64,000 bases of DNA from Cristatella mucedo (GCA_009760855.2 WPIO01000048.1:1959001-2023000), one strand, 5' to 3'. Numbered from the stretch's first letter, positions 23,289-36,560 are shown. The notes: generated by a model from the sequence alone, not told the origin. Made by a program: numbers and translations.

Positions 23289-24567
23289 ATGAGCTTCTAT
23301 GCTGTCAGGGTAGGCAGACAGACGGGAGTGTTCGACACCTGGTAAGCTCGCGAAGGTGAACTGGAATCCGCAGCGCTTTCTTCGTAGCGCTGTCGCGTTT
23401 TCGTGTTCTCTCTGTTGCTTAAAGAATCTTCATCTGTGAGCTCCGTCCGCAGTCGCTGTTTGCTTAGTAGACAGTCTGAATTAGCTGCTTTACCTTTAAC
23501 TGCTTTACCGCCGAAATCGGCGTGGCTGATGACCTGGGCTGGTGACCTGGACTAGTGCCATCTCGACGCTTGTACGCTCGGCTGCAGCGACGCCTGTGAG
23601 GCCAGGCTGTGAGTAAGCACCGGTGGCGGCGGCTGACACGCTCGGAGACGTGTTCCCCGCAAGAAAGCTGAGGTCGTCACCGAAATCATGCAGTGTATGC
23701 TCCTTTCATTAGATGACCACTTCAGCACCAAAATCAAGTCTGCCTACTTTCAGCTACATAACATTGCTAAAATTCGGATTTATTTAGGCAGGGATACCAA
23801 ATATAAATTGTTTCGTACATGTGTGAAATCCCGTCTTGATTTCTGTAACTCGCTTCTTGCTGGTCTGCCGCCCTGTGCACTCAGGCGCTTACAGCTGGTG
23901 CAAAACTCTGCAGCTAGGCTTGTCTGTCGTGACCGTCGCAGTTGCCACATCGCGCCACTTCTCGCTGACCTGCACCGGCACACAGTCAAGAAAAAAATTG
24001 ACTTTAAGGTTTTGTCACTCACTTTCGGGCCCCTTTATTCTTTGGCTCCAGCCTAGCTCACAGATCTACTCCCTCACCAGGCTAAGCATAGTATTAATCG
24101 CTTTTAGGAATCTAATTGTTTACCTATATGTCGTACGAACCTCAAATCCTGTGGAAACCACGACTTTAGTTCGTATGCTTCCAAAGCCTGGAACTCATAT
24201 CTGACTTGCATCTCGACACCCCCTGACTTGACCTCGTTTAAAAAGAAGCTAAAGTGCATATATTTATCACAGCATTTAGCGTCTCGAAATCCCCTGAGTT
24301 GACCACATTTATAAAGAAACTAAAATGCATCTGTCTGTCAGCATTCAGTGGGTCAATGTGATTTGTCCTTTATGTGCTTATGCATGCTAACACTTCATGC
24401 TGCTACTAACCAACTTGCATGCTGACCTTGTGCAAGTCACCCCTAACCATGTTATGCTTGTTGTCATTGAGCATGCTACCACTAACCATTCGATCGTTTT
24501 TCCTTTGAAGCAAATGTAAAGTGCCTAGAAAGAGATTGAGTTGACTGAGGGTGCTATATCAAATGTA

Positions 24568-24601
<34 letters not shown>

Positions 24602-27600
24602 GCTCGCTCTAATGAAGAACTTCAGAAGCCTAGTTAAAGTTGGGCTAGCCTCGGTGCTGATAGTGCCAAAACGATGCCAACAGAGTAGCGAGTTTCTCAG
24701 TCTGTCGTGATGTCGTCTGAATCAGACTAGACAGACATGTTCTAGCGTTTGAGGCAGCAGTCTGCACTGCAGCAGTGCATGAAATTAGCATCATGCATTC
24801 CTGAAGCCGGCCGAACTTTCAGCACGGCATGGCCTGAGTAATGTCGAGCACTGGATATACAACATGGTATGGACCTCCAAAGTTCGCAAGGAGCCCTGCC
24901 TCGGTGGCATCTTCTGGCTCGGGTCGGTGAACGAGGACCAATAGCTAACGTCTGCCACATCGCGACCGGCGAGATTATGTGGGTCAGAGCAAGGTCGGCA
25001 TGCTGACGAGGTTGTGACTCTCATGACTTTTTGGGTGTAGTAGTTACCCATCTTCACCGGTTGCCACGATTACTGCCGGCCAGGCTCTGTTCTCAGTTCT
25101 ACTCGACAGCCCACTTTAGCACAAAGATTGATTGATTTGCCTCTTATCAACTTTAGCATGAGTTCGCTTTGTAACAGCAGCTAGATTGCCTCTGGACTTG
25201 AGAGAAGTCGTTGTGGTGGTTTCAAGCTAAGGCTGAAGTGTCCAGGGAATCCCAACCTGACAGTTTTGCCATGAGTATTGAGAGCCGACATCGTAGTGTT
25301 AAACCAGTGCTTGTATTTAATTATCGATAGAAGTCAAGTTTATGTTAAAAATCGACAGCCAAAGTTAGGCGGTAGTGCAAGAAGTCGCACTACTACTCTT
25401 GGTCAGGCTGAGAAGGTGTGCCTCAATGCGCTGCAAGAAATGCAAATGTTGGTTTGTGTCATATGCCAAAGCTACATCACCTCCCACAATTTTTGAGATA
25501 GCTGGCTCCGGCTTACTGCTCTAGACCAAATTCATCCCTATGCCGGTTGGAGAAGCTGCTGCTGCTGCGCGTGTACCAGGTGCCTTGAAAAAGATTCGCA
25601 TAGGGTGCTATGCAAATACCCTGTTATTATTATGTGACATAGCCGCTACATCACGTTGCTTGTATTTTTGCTCAACTGGATCCCTATCAAGCATTCAATT
25701 TACTTCAAGATTCTCACCTCTATGGCATACAGTTTGCTTCACTCTCTTTTGCCAGCTTATCCGTCGGACTCCCTTGCTCCTTAACTCTTGTGCCTTCGAA
25801 CCATGTGCTCACCTGCTACCAGTCATCTCACTGTTCCCGGCACTAAATTGAAATGTATTGGTGATCAGTTCGTATGCACCGAAAGTCTTAAACTTGCTCC
25901 TGGCTTGTGATGCTACCTGCAGTGACTTGGCATCGTCCAAGTATCTGCGGAAGAGGCATTTGTTCCGCTAAACCTTCCCTGCGCCCCAGTGAACTTGTCT
26001 TTCTGTCCTATATGCTCTTTTCATCTTCACCTATGCATAAAGCCATGCTTGATAGCAATCCGGTGTTCTACTAAGCAGAGACTCGAATGGTCTTTCATTT
26101 ACCTTTGCATGCTTTTGTATGCATGATATCATAGATGTCATTAACTTATTGATTATTGCTTCTCATGCAGCAAGCTGTAAAAGTTACTGACTTAAGATTT
26201 GGTTCTCTTAGAGTCTTAAAAAAGACCGTATAATTAAGCAGCACCAACAGGCAGAGGCAAGCAGCAGCTGTTAACGCCAATTAGCAGATGCCTCTAGCAG
26301 TGAGCAGCTGCAATGGCAGGAAGCAAGTTGCAGCAGCCAGCCAGCGACTCTAATGGCAAGCCACAGCAGCCACTAGGAGCAAGCACTAAGTAGCAGCAAG
26401 TAGCAGTTAGCAGCAGCCAATGTCAGCGGGCAGCTGAAGCCACTGGCAGCAGTTTTGGGGCAGGCAACGAGCAGCAGCAGTGGCACTAGTATACACTCAG
26501 TAAGAGCCACTCTTGGAGAGAGCCCCTCGTAATATTTCCACATGGATGGCTATTGGTGCCCCCTCATTATCTTTGCATCTCACGGTCCCATAATGCTTGG
26601 TTGCTTGTTGGTAAATCTGTAGTGATCCATGCTTGTCCAGCTCATCGCCGTCCATTCGTCTTCAGGGATAAATGCACGTCTCTGGTAAATGGCTTTTCTG
26701 GTGCCCAGTTCAAGAAATTCAAAACATCTGATGAAGCGTGGTCTTTTGTGAATGCTGGCAGTTCAGCAGGTGTACCCAAGTCGGTCAATACAGACAGTGC
26801 CACTAGAAATGCTTCAAATATCGGAGGTACGTCCATCTGATGCTCTCGTGCAGGCTGTAGCTACAGCAAGTTCACTGTATGCATGGCTTGGTCTTCTCTC
26901 ATTTGCAGTTTTCTATGCACGATGTGTTGCAAATGCAATGTTCACCTGTGCTGCTCTTCCTGCTTCATATTCTTGATCGTGCTGTAGAATCACGAGACCA
27001 CTGAAGAACATTGTATGCATTGTCATCATAGAAACCTTTGGGCCCAGAGCCTGTTATGCTGAAATTGAGTTGCTACATTTGAAGGAAAGTCATTGACACG
27101 AGATATGTCAAGGCCATCATCAGCATGCGTCAAGCTTTTGTCACCGACTGGTCCTGTCCATGCACAAGCCGTGTACCGACTGGGACGCTCAGCTGCAGGT
27201 ATGACTTGTACTTGACTTTTTGCAGTTTTGTACAAACAGTTTCGACATAGCTGACTGTCCCATGTGCCTTGCATGTGCCTAGCCACACTAACCTTTCTCT
27301 GTCTCTCATGCTCAGCTTAAATCTTTCTTCATCTGTTACTTGCTCCTCTGCATACCTGGGGAAGTAGATCTGAGAGATAGTTACCCAGTTACTGAGGGGG
27401 GCATCAATAAATGTATCCACTTCCGGTATCTCAGGTTTAGTGCTCAGAAGTCCTCCTGAGAAATAAGTTACCGACCGAAACCCTTATTCTCAATAGCCAA
27501 TCAAAGAAAACGTATTTTTTAATATTAACCAAAACTTAACGTTAGTTCCAGCATCTACCGGCTGACATGCATCGACTGTACTCACAGGAGGGCAAGTTCG

Positions 27601-28656
27601 GCAAAACTCACGGCCGCTAGTGCAGCTGAAGGAGTGTCTCAATGGCTTTCATCTCGCTTTCAGCAGATAATAGAAGTGATCTGTTGCTGTTTTTGAACCC
27701 ACGACCTTGTTTGTGAAGGATTACAAAAGAAAATAATTCGGTTCTTAAGGTCCCTAAGATAACTCCACCATTATACAGGTGCTTCACATATGCCGCAGCT
27801 CTCGAGCCCACGACTCTGGTCATCAAATGCATTCACTTTGACCTCTGTCAACAAAGGCTTTAGACCCAAACCACTGGACCAAAGCAGAGGGGCATGATCA
27901 TCTTAACTACTGAGCTAAGATCCGTTGGCCTAAGCAACAATTGTGAGTTTCAATCGGAAAACTAAACAGCAATTGCATGACCTCTACGATGAGTGCATGT
28001 TTTACTAAGCAAAAACTATACAAGCAGAAGCTGCAGGTCGATGTTGTATCTTATTCATCCTTTATAGAGCTTACTCGCCGACTTGATCGGTCTAGTACGA
28101 TGCTTTCCTGCGACTCCAGATGTAGCTGCATGCCGGGGGGGGGGGCTGGGGTGGTGGTGCATCACTCTCTACCGCCATGCGTTCGCTGCTTGCCGTGCTC
28201 GTGCTGGCCTAATAAAGGCATATGCAAGTGTAATGCGAGAGTGTGCTTTCTTATTTTCTTCAAGTGGCAGGCCCGGTCCTCGGCCGGAAGCGGAAACTGC
28301 CACCTGAGGTTGGTAGATCATACAGCACAAATCAGACAGCAGGTGCTGACCGTGAAAGTCCGAACGTAGACTCCCTCGATGGCGCGCAGCCGAGTGCGAG
28401 AGAAGAGGCTGTTCCACGCTCAGACCACTTGCATTGCAAGCAGGCCAAGATGGTGGCAGAAAGCAGCCGTAAGCAGCAGGCAGTGAACTCAGCGCCACAT
28501 GCTTAGTTGAAATGCTATGGTGCCGTTAGTTCAGCTCCCGAGTTTTCATCCTTTCGTTGGTGTTTGTGCTCGCACTCGTATGTCCAAGTGTGCATAGATG
28601 TGCGCGTGCTAGTGTTTTGTATGCATGCAAGTGTGCACATGCACACTTGCGCTTGG

Positions 28657-28734
<78 letters not shown>

Positions 28735-31700
28735 CTTGCGAGGCAGGATTTCGTATTGTGGTTTCCACCCTTTTGTCGATTTGCAGGCTTACCCGTCTGC
28801 CTTTGTTCTAGTGGACCCCGATGGCTACACGGTAGTGTACACTGACGGCGCTTGTCATGGTAATGGAAAGAAGCTCTGCGCTGCTGGTATAGGTGTCTAC
28901 TGGGGACCCGGGCATGCCAGGTATGCCCATCAAGCATCCGAGTGGATCCGTGCCTGTGATGTTTCATTCGAAGCTGCATCGCCCAGTACAGTGTGAACTA
29001 TCGAGTGTCTGCCGTCGTTGGTGGTCTTTCACTATTGTTCGCAGAGTCTAGATGAAAAGCTGTTGTTCCTGTAGCTTCAGCGCACGTCCTTTTGACTTTT
29101 GGCAAACTACTGTCGCGATAGTTGATTTGCTGAATATTGTTGAATACAGAATAGCTCCATAGAGGGCTCCATGAACCATTCACTGTTTCATTGGGGTTAT
29201 GCTAGCGCTACAATGTGTACGCTGTGCTGTACAAAGCTGAGGCTTTTACCAAAGTGTGACAGGAATAGATTGGAGTCACGAGAGCTCGATCGACATAGGA
29301 TTGGCCCTGAGAACGTGTCGTTGTAGGATCGTTGCCAGTTACAGTCAGAATTTTTTGTTCAACAGCAGACAGCATTCGGCCGCTTTGTATTTGTGGTTTA
29401 AAAAAAATATTTATTAGCCGTTGGCCAGCTGCATTAGAGTATTTTCCTCGATGCTGATTTTGGAAAGAACACTGATAAACGAGAACACAGGCCCAGCACT
29501 AAGAGCAGCGTTAAGTCACTTGATCATGTAACGTTAGCCTGCATTAAAAGTGCACCCTTGATCGGTCTTCTTTTGCAAGCAGAAGGAATTGTACTGACTC
29601 AGGTGGTTTTTGAGCATTATTTATAATGGTCCGAACAATCGGCCTAGTCGAAGTGGCAAGTCGCTCCTTGGGATGAAGGAATGAAATGGGAATGCAGTGG
29701 CCGTCAGTCGGCGTGGTTCGTGGATACAATTCCCTCGTTGGTTGATGCAAAGCTTCTTGTCTATCCAGTTATCCAGTGAACACAAGCAACGATTAGTCTG
29801 CTGCCATGTGGTGCACAGGACAGCCAACTGTCTTCGCCGATTTGTGCTAACCTGTGGGATCGTTCGTGTCATGCTAGCATGGCTTGATAGTAATTGCTTG
29901 TGCAGAGCGTAGTTTGTTAATCATGCATCTGCATATATTTATATACGGTATTCGTATGTATACAAGTGTTTTATTATATATTTATATGTCTATCTATATG
30001 TACTGGTCTGTGTTTGTTTATCTATCTGTCTATCCCTCCTATTACCTGAACGAATTTACAGCCACCGCAGCTTCGGCCGTACTGCTAGAATTTTTTGCAC
30101 CTGTGTGTGGGTAAGTGTGCATGTGCCTATATATGTATAGGCTATATAGACTATACACATATTCTTGCACGTGTATGTATCTCTGCATGTGATTCCACTA
30201 AGCTACATAGGTTAAGTGGGTTTTATACTAGAGTTTTTTGAGAACTTTAAATAGAAGAAGCATTCGGTGTGCATACGGTAGCCCACAGCATCACATAATA
30301 AAGAAAAGTTTGCAGTGTAGGCTTAGCAGGACAGTTAAGGAGATAGCTAGCATTTCAGAATCCGAGCTTATGTTCCAATAGTCTTCAAGTGAAAGAACAG
30401 ACTGCTAATTTACTGGAGCTCACTGCCTGTGGACTCGCTTTGCTGAGTCATATAGTTTATTACTTGGTTATTTATTTTATTTTATTCGTTTATTATTTGT
30501 CACTCCCGGAAGTACTGGTCACCATATTGTCGCATGACAGACTCTCACTTTAATTAGTAGGGATTGCAATGTTAGGGTGCAACTAGGTGCTGAGACCTGT
30601 GCTTCGTTACGGTTAGGTGTGAGATAAATAGATAATTTAGACTTGTCATTGTATAGCTTTATATTTTTTCTGTGCTTGTGAGGATATGCAGGTCGCAAGA
30701 CCATTGTGGGACTGCCTATAGCTGCCCGCGATCGAACTCGGCGGATCTACTCTAGAGTGTGCTGATTATGCCCAAAACTGACTGGCTAGCTTCGAAAGCC
30801 CTAGCCTCGCCAAGCGCTAGGAGTGCACTCTCTCCACGACCCGGGTCGAGGCTTCGAAACCCACTATTTTGCAGCAGGCAATTTTTCCTCCTGCTTCTCC
30901 TGCTCCTCCCCCTCCTCCTCCCCCCCTGCTCAGGTCCTAGACCAACGAGCCCCGATCTTCTTTTGCCGAGGACGTGAAAGTTCTCACCGAGGGCTCTGCG
31001 GGTGCTCTCAGCCTGTGCAGCTGCTAGCTCAGCTGCTCGGCGCTTCTGTTGCCGCATGCGCACTCGCTCAATTGCGGTAAACTGTCAGTCTCCGACTTAA
31101 CATGTCTGACCCGAGCACCTTCTGTAAAGGTCGCCTGATTCACCAGCCTCGTTTTTGTAGCGGCAGAAGAGCCTTAGCAACTTTCGCCCCCTCCTTGAAG
31201 TGGGCAACAAAGTATGCCTTGCAGCTTGTTTCGGACCCGCAAACTAGATGGGACAGTGCCCAGTCTGCAGTCATTTTAAATTGCTTTGTGTAGCCTCGTG
31301 CAACCAAATGTTGCAGCAGTAGCTAAATGCATTGCTGTGCGTACTGCACTGGCAATTTTCTGGAGATGCTCTACTGTTGCGTTATAGTAACATAGGCGAG
31401 CGCTTGGAAGGACGGCAGACGAACAATCATGCCGAAATTAAGGTAAGTTTCTGCCTGCTGTTTCTTGTATAGCCAGGGCTATTTCGTGCAGAAGTCTGTC
31501 AGCACGGCCTCCATTTTAGGCAGCCTGCAGAGCCATTCAGCAAGCCAAGGAAATGGGCGTCCAGAAGCTGTGCATTCGTACCGACTCAAAGTTCCTCATT
31601 GACTGTAAGCTCGCTACACAGACTCGAGCACAAGTGAATGTGTGCATGTGTGTCTGCATGCAAGCACGCGAGCGGTGGTAGGCATTCTTTGAGTTGGACG

Positions 31701-34669
31701 ATGCTATCTTTTGCTGATTGATTAAGAAGACACTAGGCTGGAAATGGATAATCAATCCAGATAAGCATCATTATCACCAATCCTTCTAGATGCACATCTT
31801 GCCCAGGCATCCTGAGCTGCAATTGTAAAGATCCCATCTCAAGCCTGATTATTCAGAGAGTAGAACGGCCAACAGCTGCCGCTCATCAGGTGCCCCCTTG
31901 AAATACAGCATGTACTTGCAATACGTTTTCGGTCCACTTCTTTTCACAATTTATACTCTGCCACTTACCGATTCAATCACTAAGGCTGTGCATTCATAGT
32001 TCTGCAGATGACCACCAGCTGTACTTGTTCTTTGATCTTCCTGAGCCTTCCAGATCTCAAACTTTACCAGCTCCCCAATGCAGTGTATGGCTGACATTTG
32101 CACTTGGTCGCCAGCAAACGTTCTCAGATTGAATGAGGTTAATATTTTTGTTTTTGCTAATTATGGAAAGCCTAGTGGTACTCATAAATCAGACAGGACA
32201 GCCTACTCATCAAAATTCGCTCGGCCAGCATATCTCAGGTAGCCTCTGCACAGATTGTGGGAACCGTTTTCCAAAATGACTTTTCACTAATTATGACATC
32301 AGCTCCACAGTCAAGCCTGCTTACTTGCAGCCATGTAACATTGCAAGAATTTCGGCTTACTTGGATAAGGGCACCACAGCCAAGCTGGTTCGAAAATTTG
32401 AGAGATACCGACTAGACTTCTGTTATTTGCTAGTCATAGGTCTTCCTGTCAATGCAATAAGCTGCACGCTTTGGCTTCAAAAATTGGCTGCTAGGCTTGT
32501 CTGTTGTATTGTAAGCGTTGCAAATGCCACATTACATCAGTTCTCACAAGCAGCACTAGCTCCCCATCAAGCAGTGTGTCGACGAAGAGCTTCCGAAGAA
32601 AGAAGAGCTTGACTTGTGACTCGACCTTTATGCCCCTCTATTGTCTGGCTCCGCTTAACGTATCTGAATCGCTTCCTAACTAATCAGGCCTCCTGTTCAT
32701 CCGAGTAAGGTCGTTTGGTTATCTCTCTTAAGGAATTTCAGTCCCATGGAAAACAATGCTTTCAGTTGCTACGCTCCTAAAGCCTGACTCACTAATGACT
32801 GAAATCACGCCATCTCCAGAATCGACGACATTCAATAAGACATAATGTACTTTCGTGTTACAAAATTCCCTAGAGAGATTTTTTCTTTTGGGGCACTGTG
32901 TCAATTTGTATCAACGTTGTTGTTATATCAATATTGTTATATCAATGTTGTTGTTGTTAATGCTCGGCCTCTCATCAGATGCAGCATTGCCCAGTGCTTG
33001 ACGAGGGAACGGGTGCCGCCGAGGGGCACTTTGATTGCCCGACGTTACTCTTTGGGGGTCAGTCAGACTCGTCCTGCCGCCGATCCGATCACGGCCGCCG
33101 TTGGTGCTTTGTTGTGTGCAGGCGTGACAAAGTGGATGCCGGGCTGGAAGAAGAGAGGCTGGAAGACGTCTGCCGGCGGAGCCGTGAAAAACCAAGAGGA
33201 GCTTCTCGTGCTCGACCGTCTGCTCGCGCTCGGCTGCGTGGCTGTCAAATGGGTACGCGCGCCCGCTCCTCTCTCTTGCGCTGCTGCTCGCGACAGAGCC
33301 GAACTTTCCCCGGAAGCACTGCTGCCGTCCAGTCGAGCGCACTAGCGATTCCGCTGACGGCTTGCGCACGAGCTCGGCAGCAAATCGGGCACCGGATGAT
33401 GGCAGGCCAGCTGCCGTGTCTCTGCACTGAGCGTTGCAGTGAGCGCTGCCGCGCCCCCCCCCCCCCCGTCGACGCCGCTCCAATGGCTCATCCTCGTTTC
33501 GGAGCGCAGGTAGAGCGCCTGCAGCGTCTCGGCTGCTGGTGGTTCGTTGGGGGCGGGTAGGCTTGCAAAGTCACTTGGCAGTTTACAGTTATTACGTGCA
33601 ACCGCAGAGTAATGCTGTCCCGGTTACGAGTGCGATACGTGCCGCTGCTGCCGATGCTTTTCTGGTCCTGGCTGCTACGTGTGGTCCCACTAGGGCCTCT
33701 GCCATCCTGCCCTCTCCCATACTTTTCATTCGAGCTTGTGTGCGTGCGTGCGCGTGTGTGCGTGCGCGTGTGTGCATGCATAGCCAGTGACGCAGCTTAA
33801 CAGCTAAATCTGACCGTCTATTTGCCAACCTTTCGTGTTATGTAATCGCTGTCGCTTTTATCCAGAATGATGAGACTCTCGTTTTGTTTGCCATGCATTG
33901 CTTGGACTGCTCTGGTTTCTGGTCATCGGCAGTAGAAGCTTCCTGCGGAAGCCGGCTGAGTAGCATGATCGACTTGTTCTCCGAGTGGTGGCGCAGCAGC
34001 AGCAGCAGTACCGTCTGCTAGCTGAGCATCTTGAAGCAGCTGTTCTGCCTGTACGCTCGACCCGCAACACGTGACCTTGCTTAAGCTCGTGCACAGTGCA
34101 CCCAAACTACTTTCTGTGACCTCGACAAGGGCAGGGCATGGGAGCGATAGGACTGCTAGCCGGAGACTGACTGCCCAGCTGCTGGCACGAGGTCGGTGCT
34201 CTCACCGCTTGCCCACACCCGCCCACCACTCACCGGGGTGCTGGGAAGGGGGGGGGGCTTAGCAGCTGCAGCTTGGATGCGATGCCCGACCCAAGACCCT
34301 TTAGCTTGATGGGGTTTAAGCCTCACCCACGGGCCTTCCTTCCTATATCCTTGGTTACGGCTAGCCTAAATTAGCAACCGGCTGAAGCAGGCTTGCCAAA
34401 AAAAAAAGGAAAGGGCCCTTTTATTCTGACAGCTTCAGCTGATGTTGCTTGTGTTTGGTCTTTGGGGGCTGGGAATTACTGATTTCGCTCGGGGCTGTAT
34501 GAACGACGTGACTGGGTGTCACGAGGCTGCCCGTGTCGCCCAGCGTTCTAAGAAGCGTCATTCGGCTGCTTGCTGTTTTTAGGAGCACGTCGCCGCTCAC
34601 GTGGGAATCATTGGGAACGAGATTGCAGATAGCCTCGCCAGCGAAGGCGCTCGCAAGCCGTTGCCTTGA
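23289..34669 (+). CDS. RNASEH1: Ribonuclease H1, eight coding exons
   Basis: Endonuclease that cuts the RNA strand of RNA/DNA hybrids in nucleus and mitochondria. Coding exons: 23289-23341, 26666-26826, 28271-28468, 28812-28920, 31388-31442, 31520-31604, 33122-33252, 34583-34669; 879 nt, 292 aa (human 286). Phases agree at every junction. Residues 3-50 form the hybrid-binding domain (FYAVRVGRQTGVFDTW; FKKFKTSDEAWSFV). Residues about 70-137 are a polar, low-conservation linker. The catalytic domain is 143-292. The metal-binding residues are Asp149 (YTDG), Glu190 (NNHAEI), Asp214 (RTDS) and Asp280 (NEIAD), with His270 in the flexible loop; all are present. WMPGWKKRGWKTSAGGAVKN is the basic protrusion with its conserved tryptophans. 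The start corresponds to the inner (nuclear) start of the mammalian protein. No N-terminal mitochondrial presequence is visible in frame, unless an upstream exon supplies one. Exon 4 could instead begin at 28791, but that would break phase. Confidence 0.94.
23690..24600 (+). mobile_element. LINE-A 3' half in RNASEH1 intron 1
   Basis: Encodes [40 protein letters not shown] and [20 protein letters not shown] (23688-24056). Frameshifts follow, then the 3' UTR and a clean (ATT)n tail at 24570-24600. Part of the 3' UTR near 24250-24350 is duplicated ('acctcgtttaaaaagaagct' and 'accacatttataaagaaact'). Confidence 0.85.
25660..26225 (+). mobile_element. Old, diverged LINE-A-like fragment
   Basis: Traces of the RT C-terminal and 3' UTR order remain ('tcaatttacttcaagattct' through 'cagcaagctgtaaaagtta' and 'ggttctcttagagt'), but no frame survives. 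It is clearly older than the other copies. The interval 24600-25660 shows nothing I can classify. Confidence 0.45.
26235..26490 (+). repeat. GCA/AGC-rich imperfect repeat
   Basis: Many irregular 'gcagcag', 'agcaagc' and 'agcagccag' words over about 250 bp. The bias is cryptic-simple rather than a regular array. It ends about 175 bp before RNASEH1 exon 2. Confidence 0.7.
27640..27870 (-). mobile_element. Two tRNA-headed SINE remnants, antisense
   Basis: 27640-27725 carries antisense B-box 'tttgaacccacgaccttg' with SINE-2-like DNA on its left. 27740-27870 has 'ataactccaccattatacag', 'gtgcttcacatatgccgcag' and 'ctctcgagcccacgactctg', the antisense order of SINE-A. Both are diverged, in RNASEH1 intron 2. 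Confidence 0.55.
28662..28727 (+). repeat. (GT)33 microsatellite in RNASEH1 intron 3
   Basis: An uninterrupted GT run sits 85 bp before the chosen exon-4 acceptor at 28812. The open frames reading through it on both strands are artefacts. Confidence 0.97.
30250..30420 (-). mobile_element. LINE-B 3' UTR remnant, antisense
   Basis: 'gcattcggtgtgcatacggt', 'agcccacagcatcacataat' and 'ggcttagcaggacagttaag' follow the antisense order of the LINE-B 3' UTR, with heavy divergence. The rest of RNASEH1 intron 4 (28921-31387) shows no exon; a C/T-rich run (30890-30930) is low complexity. Confidence 0.45.
31900..32870 (+). mobile_element. Degenerate LINE-A-like copy in RNASEH1 intron 6
   Basis: Relics of the RT order on the plus strand: the equivalent of the YADD region near 31990-32040 ('tagttctgcagatgaccacc'), 'atcagctccacagtcaagcc' (SSTVKS) near 32300, and QPCNIARISAYLDKGTTAKL (32325 on). 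It is broken by many indels. Confidence 0.6.
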
Positions 34670-35989
34670 GCTGCAGCTGTCGAGTCTGACCAGCAGCTAG
34701 CATGCACAACGTGGCGCTCTGCGGCCGGGGCTGCAGCGAATGCCCCACAGTGCACTGCTCAGCGTAGCAGCAGTAGCGCCATGCATCCGGTCAGCGGCGT
34801 CTGCTCGTCGGAGTCTCTAGCCAAGGATTGTCACCCTGGAGTCTTGAGTTGGCAGCACTGTTGTAAATGCTCACGTCGAGCGCCTCCTTCCCTGCATTAT
34901 TTCTTTTCATCGATTTTTTAGATGAATATACAGGGTTTGGTTCGAACGTTACCCATGCTGTGCTGCCTCTTCTGGCTGCCAGTGCATGTACTTTGAGTTT
35001 GGATTGTGATTTGTATCGATTCCTCTTTGCATGCATGCCGTGCGCACAATTTTGCATCCAGTTGTTCCTGCTTGCTTGGCCACACGGATGTCGTATCGAG
35101 CAAGGGATCAGATAATAGGGCATTCACTCCGATGGCAAGGTTGTGTGATGAAGCTAGTAATATCGTGATGGCATTAATAGATATGTTCACGCTTTAAGTG
35201 CATTGGAACTGGATGCATGCTCTTCAAAAGACGTCAGGCGCAGACAGCTAAACGATTAGCTTCAGACAAGGCGGTAGTGGGAGGTGATAGCCGAGGAGTA
35301 TTTCGGACGTGTAGGCCTGATCAAAAGAATGGAGGAACCCAAAGTTGAGTGAAGGCACTCATCTTAGCCAATGTGTTTTGGCTATGGCCCATAAGCCGCT
35401 GCCCGCTGCCTTAGCTGCTGCCGTTGCAGATATCGCGAAATCGAAGCCATCTTGAGCACCAGAGACCACGAGCGACAGAGCGAAGATGTGTTATGTGAAC
35501 TGAAATTCCTTAATCCATAGGGCCGTAAAAATTACCCATGAGCAGACGTGTAAATGCTTACCACCTTCTGCTATGTCTTGGTCGCTTGATGCCCTATCGT
35601 TGCATGTCCAGCTACGAGTCCCCAGCGATTCACAACGAACTGGTTTGCTTGTTGCTGTTTCGAGCTCGTTTAGGGAGTACTACTGAATGTTTTGCTAGGC
35701 TTCGCGAGCCAAGTATCTCCCATTGAACACTCCTGGTTCTCAAGGGGATGCCGGCGCCAAGCAAATATCTGCACTATTGTTACTAACCACAGGACCCATT
35801 ATACCGTTAGATTCCCCGAGCAATTCCTTTGAAACTGCTTCTAATTTCACTGATAGTAATAAAGTCGATGCTAACCTCGGTGAAGGCTTATAACTAGTGT
35901 CTTGCTTGCCTGCTTTTTATGCATTATCATGTTAGTTGTTGGCAGCCTGATACTCATTGAGCCTTTGACATTTTTGCTGTTACTCGTGC

Positions 35990-36330
35990 AGAGCTAAACT
36001 GGGAAGGTCTCATCCTCAAGATTGGTGCACCGAGCATCGCGTTCATTTAGTCTGTGTATTGTGGGTGTGCCATTCCAAAAATGTGTCATTTGATGAGCAC
36101 TTCTTCCTCTATTCAAGCTGGCCTACTCAGCTAAGGAACAGATAATGTCGGGGTCTGCTTAACTAAGAGTACGACAGCCAAACTAGTTCATGCGTTTGTG
36201 ACATCACGTCGGGATTCATGTCGCCAACCCTTGGCTATTGATTCACTTGCTGGGAGTTGTAAAGCGCCTGCTTAGAGATTCAGTTCTCTACAAGCGCTAT
36301 ATAGGCAACTTATTATAAAAGTAGTTATTA
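35990..36330 (+). mobile_element. Degenerate LINE-A 3' fragment
   Basis: It ends with 'gttgtaaagcgcctgcttag', 'agattcagttctctacaagc' and 'gctatataggcaacttatta', close to the shared LINE-A/SINE-A tail. The upstream part is too diverged to translate. The stretch 34670-35990, after RNASEH1, has no recognisable gene; AATAAA at 35858 could be a distal poly(A) signal. Confidence 0.5.
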
Positions 36331-36439
36331 TTTGTGAGGCTAGTGAAGGACGTAAATAAGTTGCATAGCATGGCAATGGTGACGTTCACCACAGACCAGC
36401 TCATGGCCCGAGCTTACACTATCTGCAAGCATCTTTGTG

Positions 36440-36560
36440 CACGGGCAGTACCGAAAGCCGCTTAGGCTGTGAGTTCGCTATACAAAACTCTCCTGCGTAA
36501 CACCCACATGGTCTTTATGACTTTGTGGAGTTACTGACGGAGATACATTACATTACATGG
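36440..36560 (+). mobile_element. LINE-B 3' end
   Basis: 'gtaccgaaagccgcttaggc' through 'ttactgacggagatacatta' followed by cattacatg. Nearly identical to the 1.64-1.75 kb copy, so comparatively recent, but only about 120 bp long. From 36560 to 39040 I find no gene and no clear repeat family. Confidence 0.75.

Noticed and set aside
28507-28996. Overlapping open frames on both strands at 28.5-29.0 kb
   Set aside because: Most are (GT)n artefacts. Only 28812-28920 is coding, as RNASEH1 exon 4.
30752-31063. Arg/Ala-rich minus-strand frame
   Set aside because: It comes from a C/T-rich low-complexity stretch in an RNASEH1 intron and has no family match.
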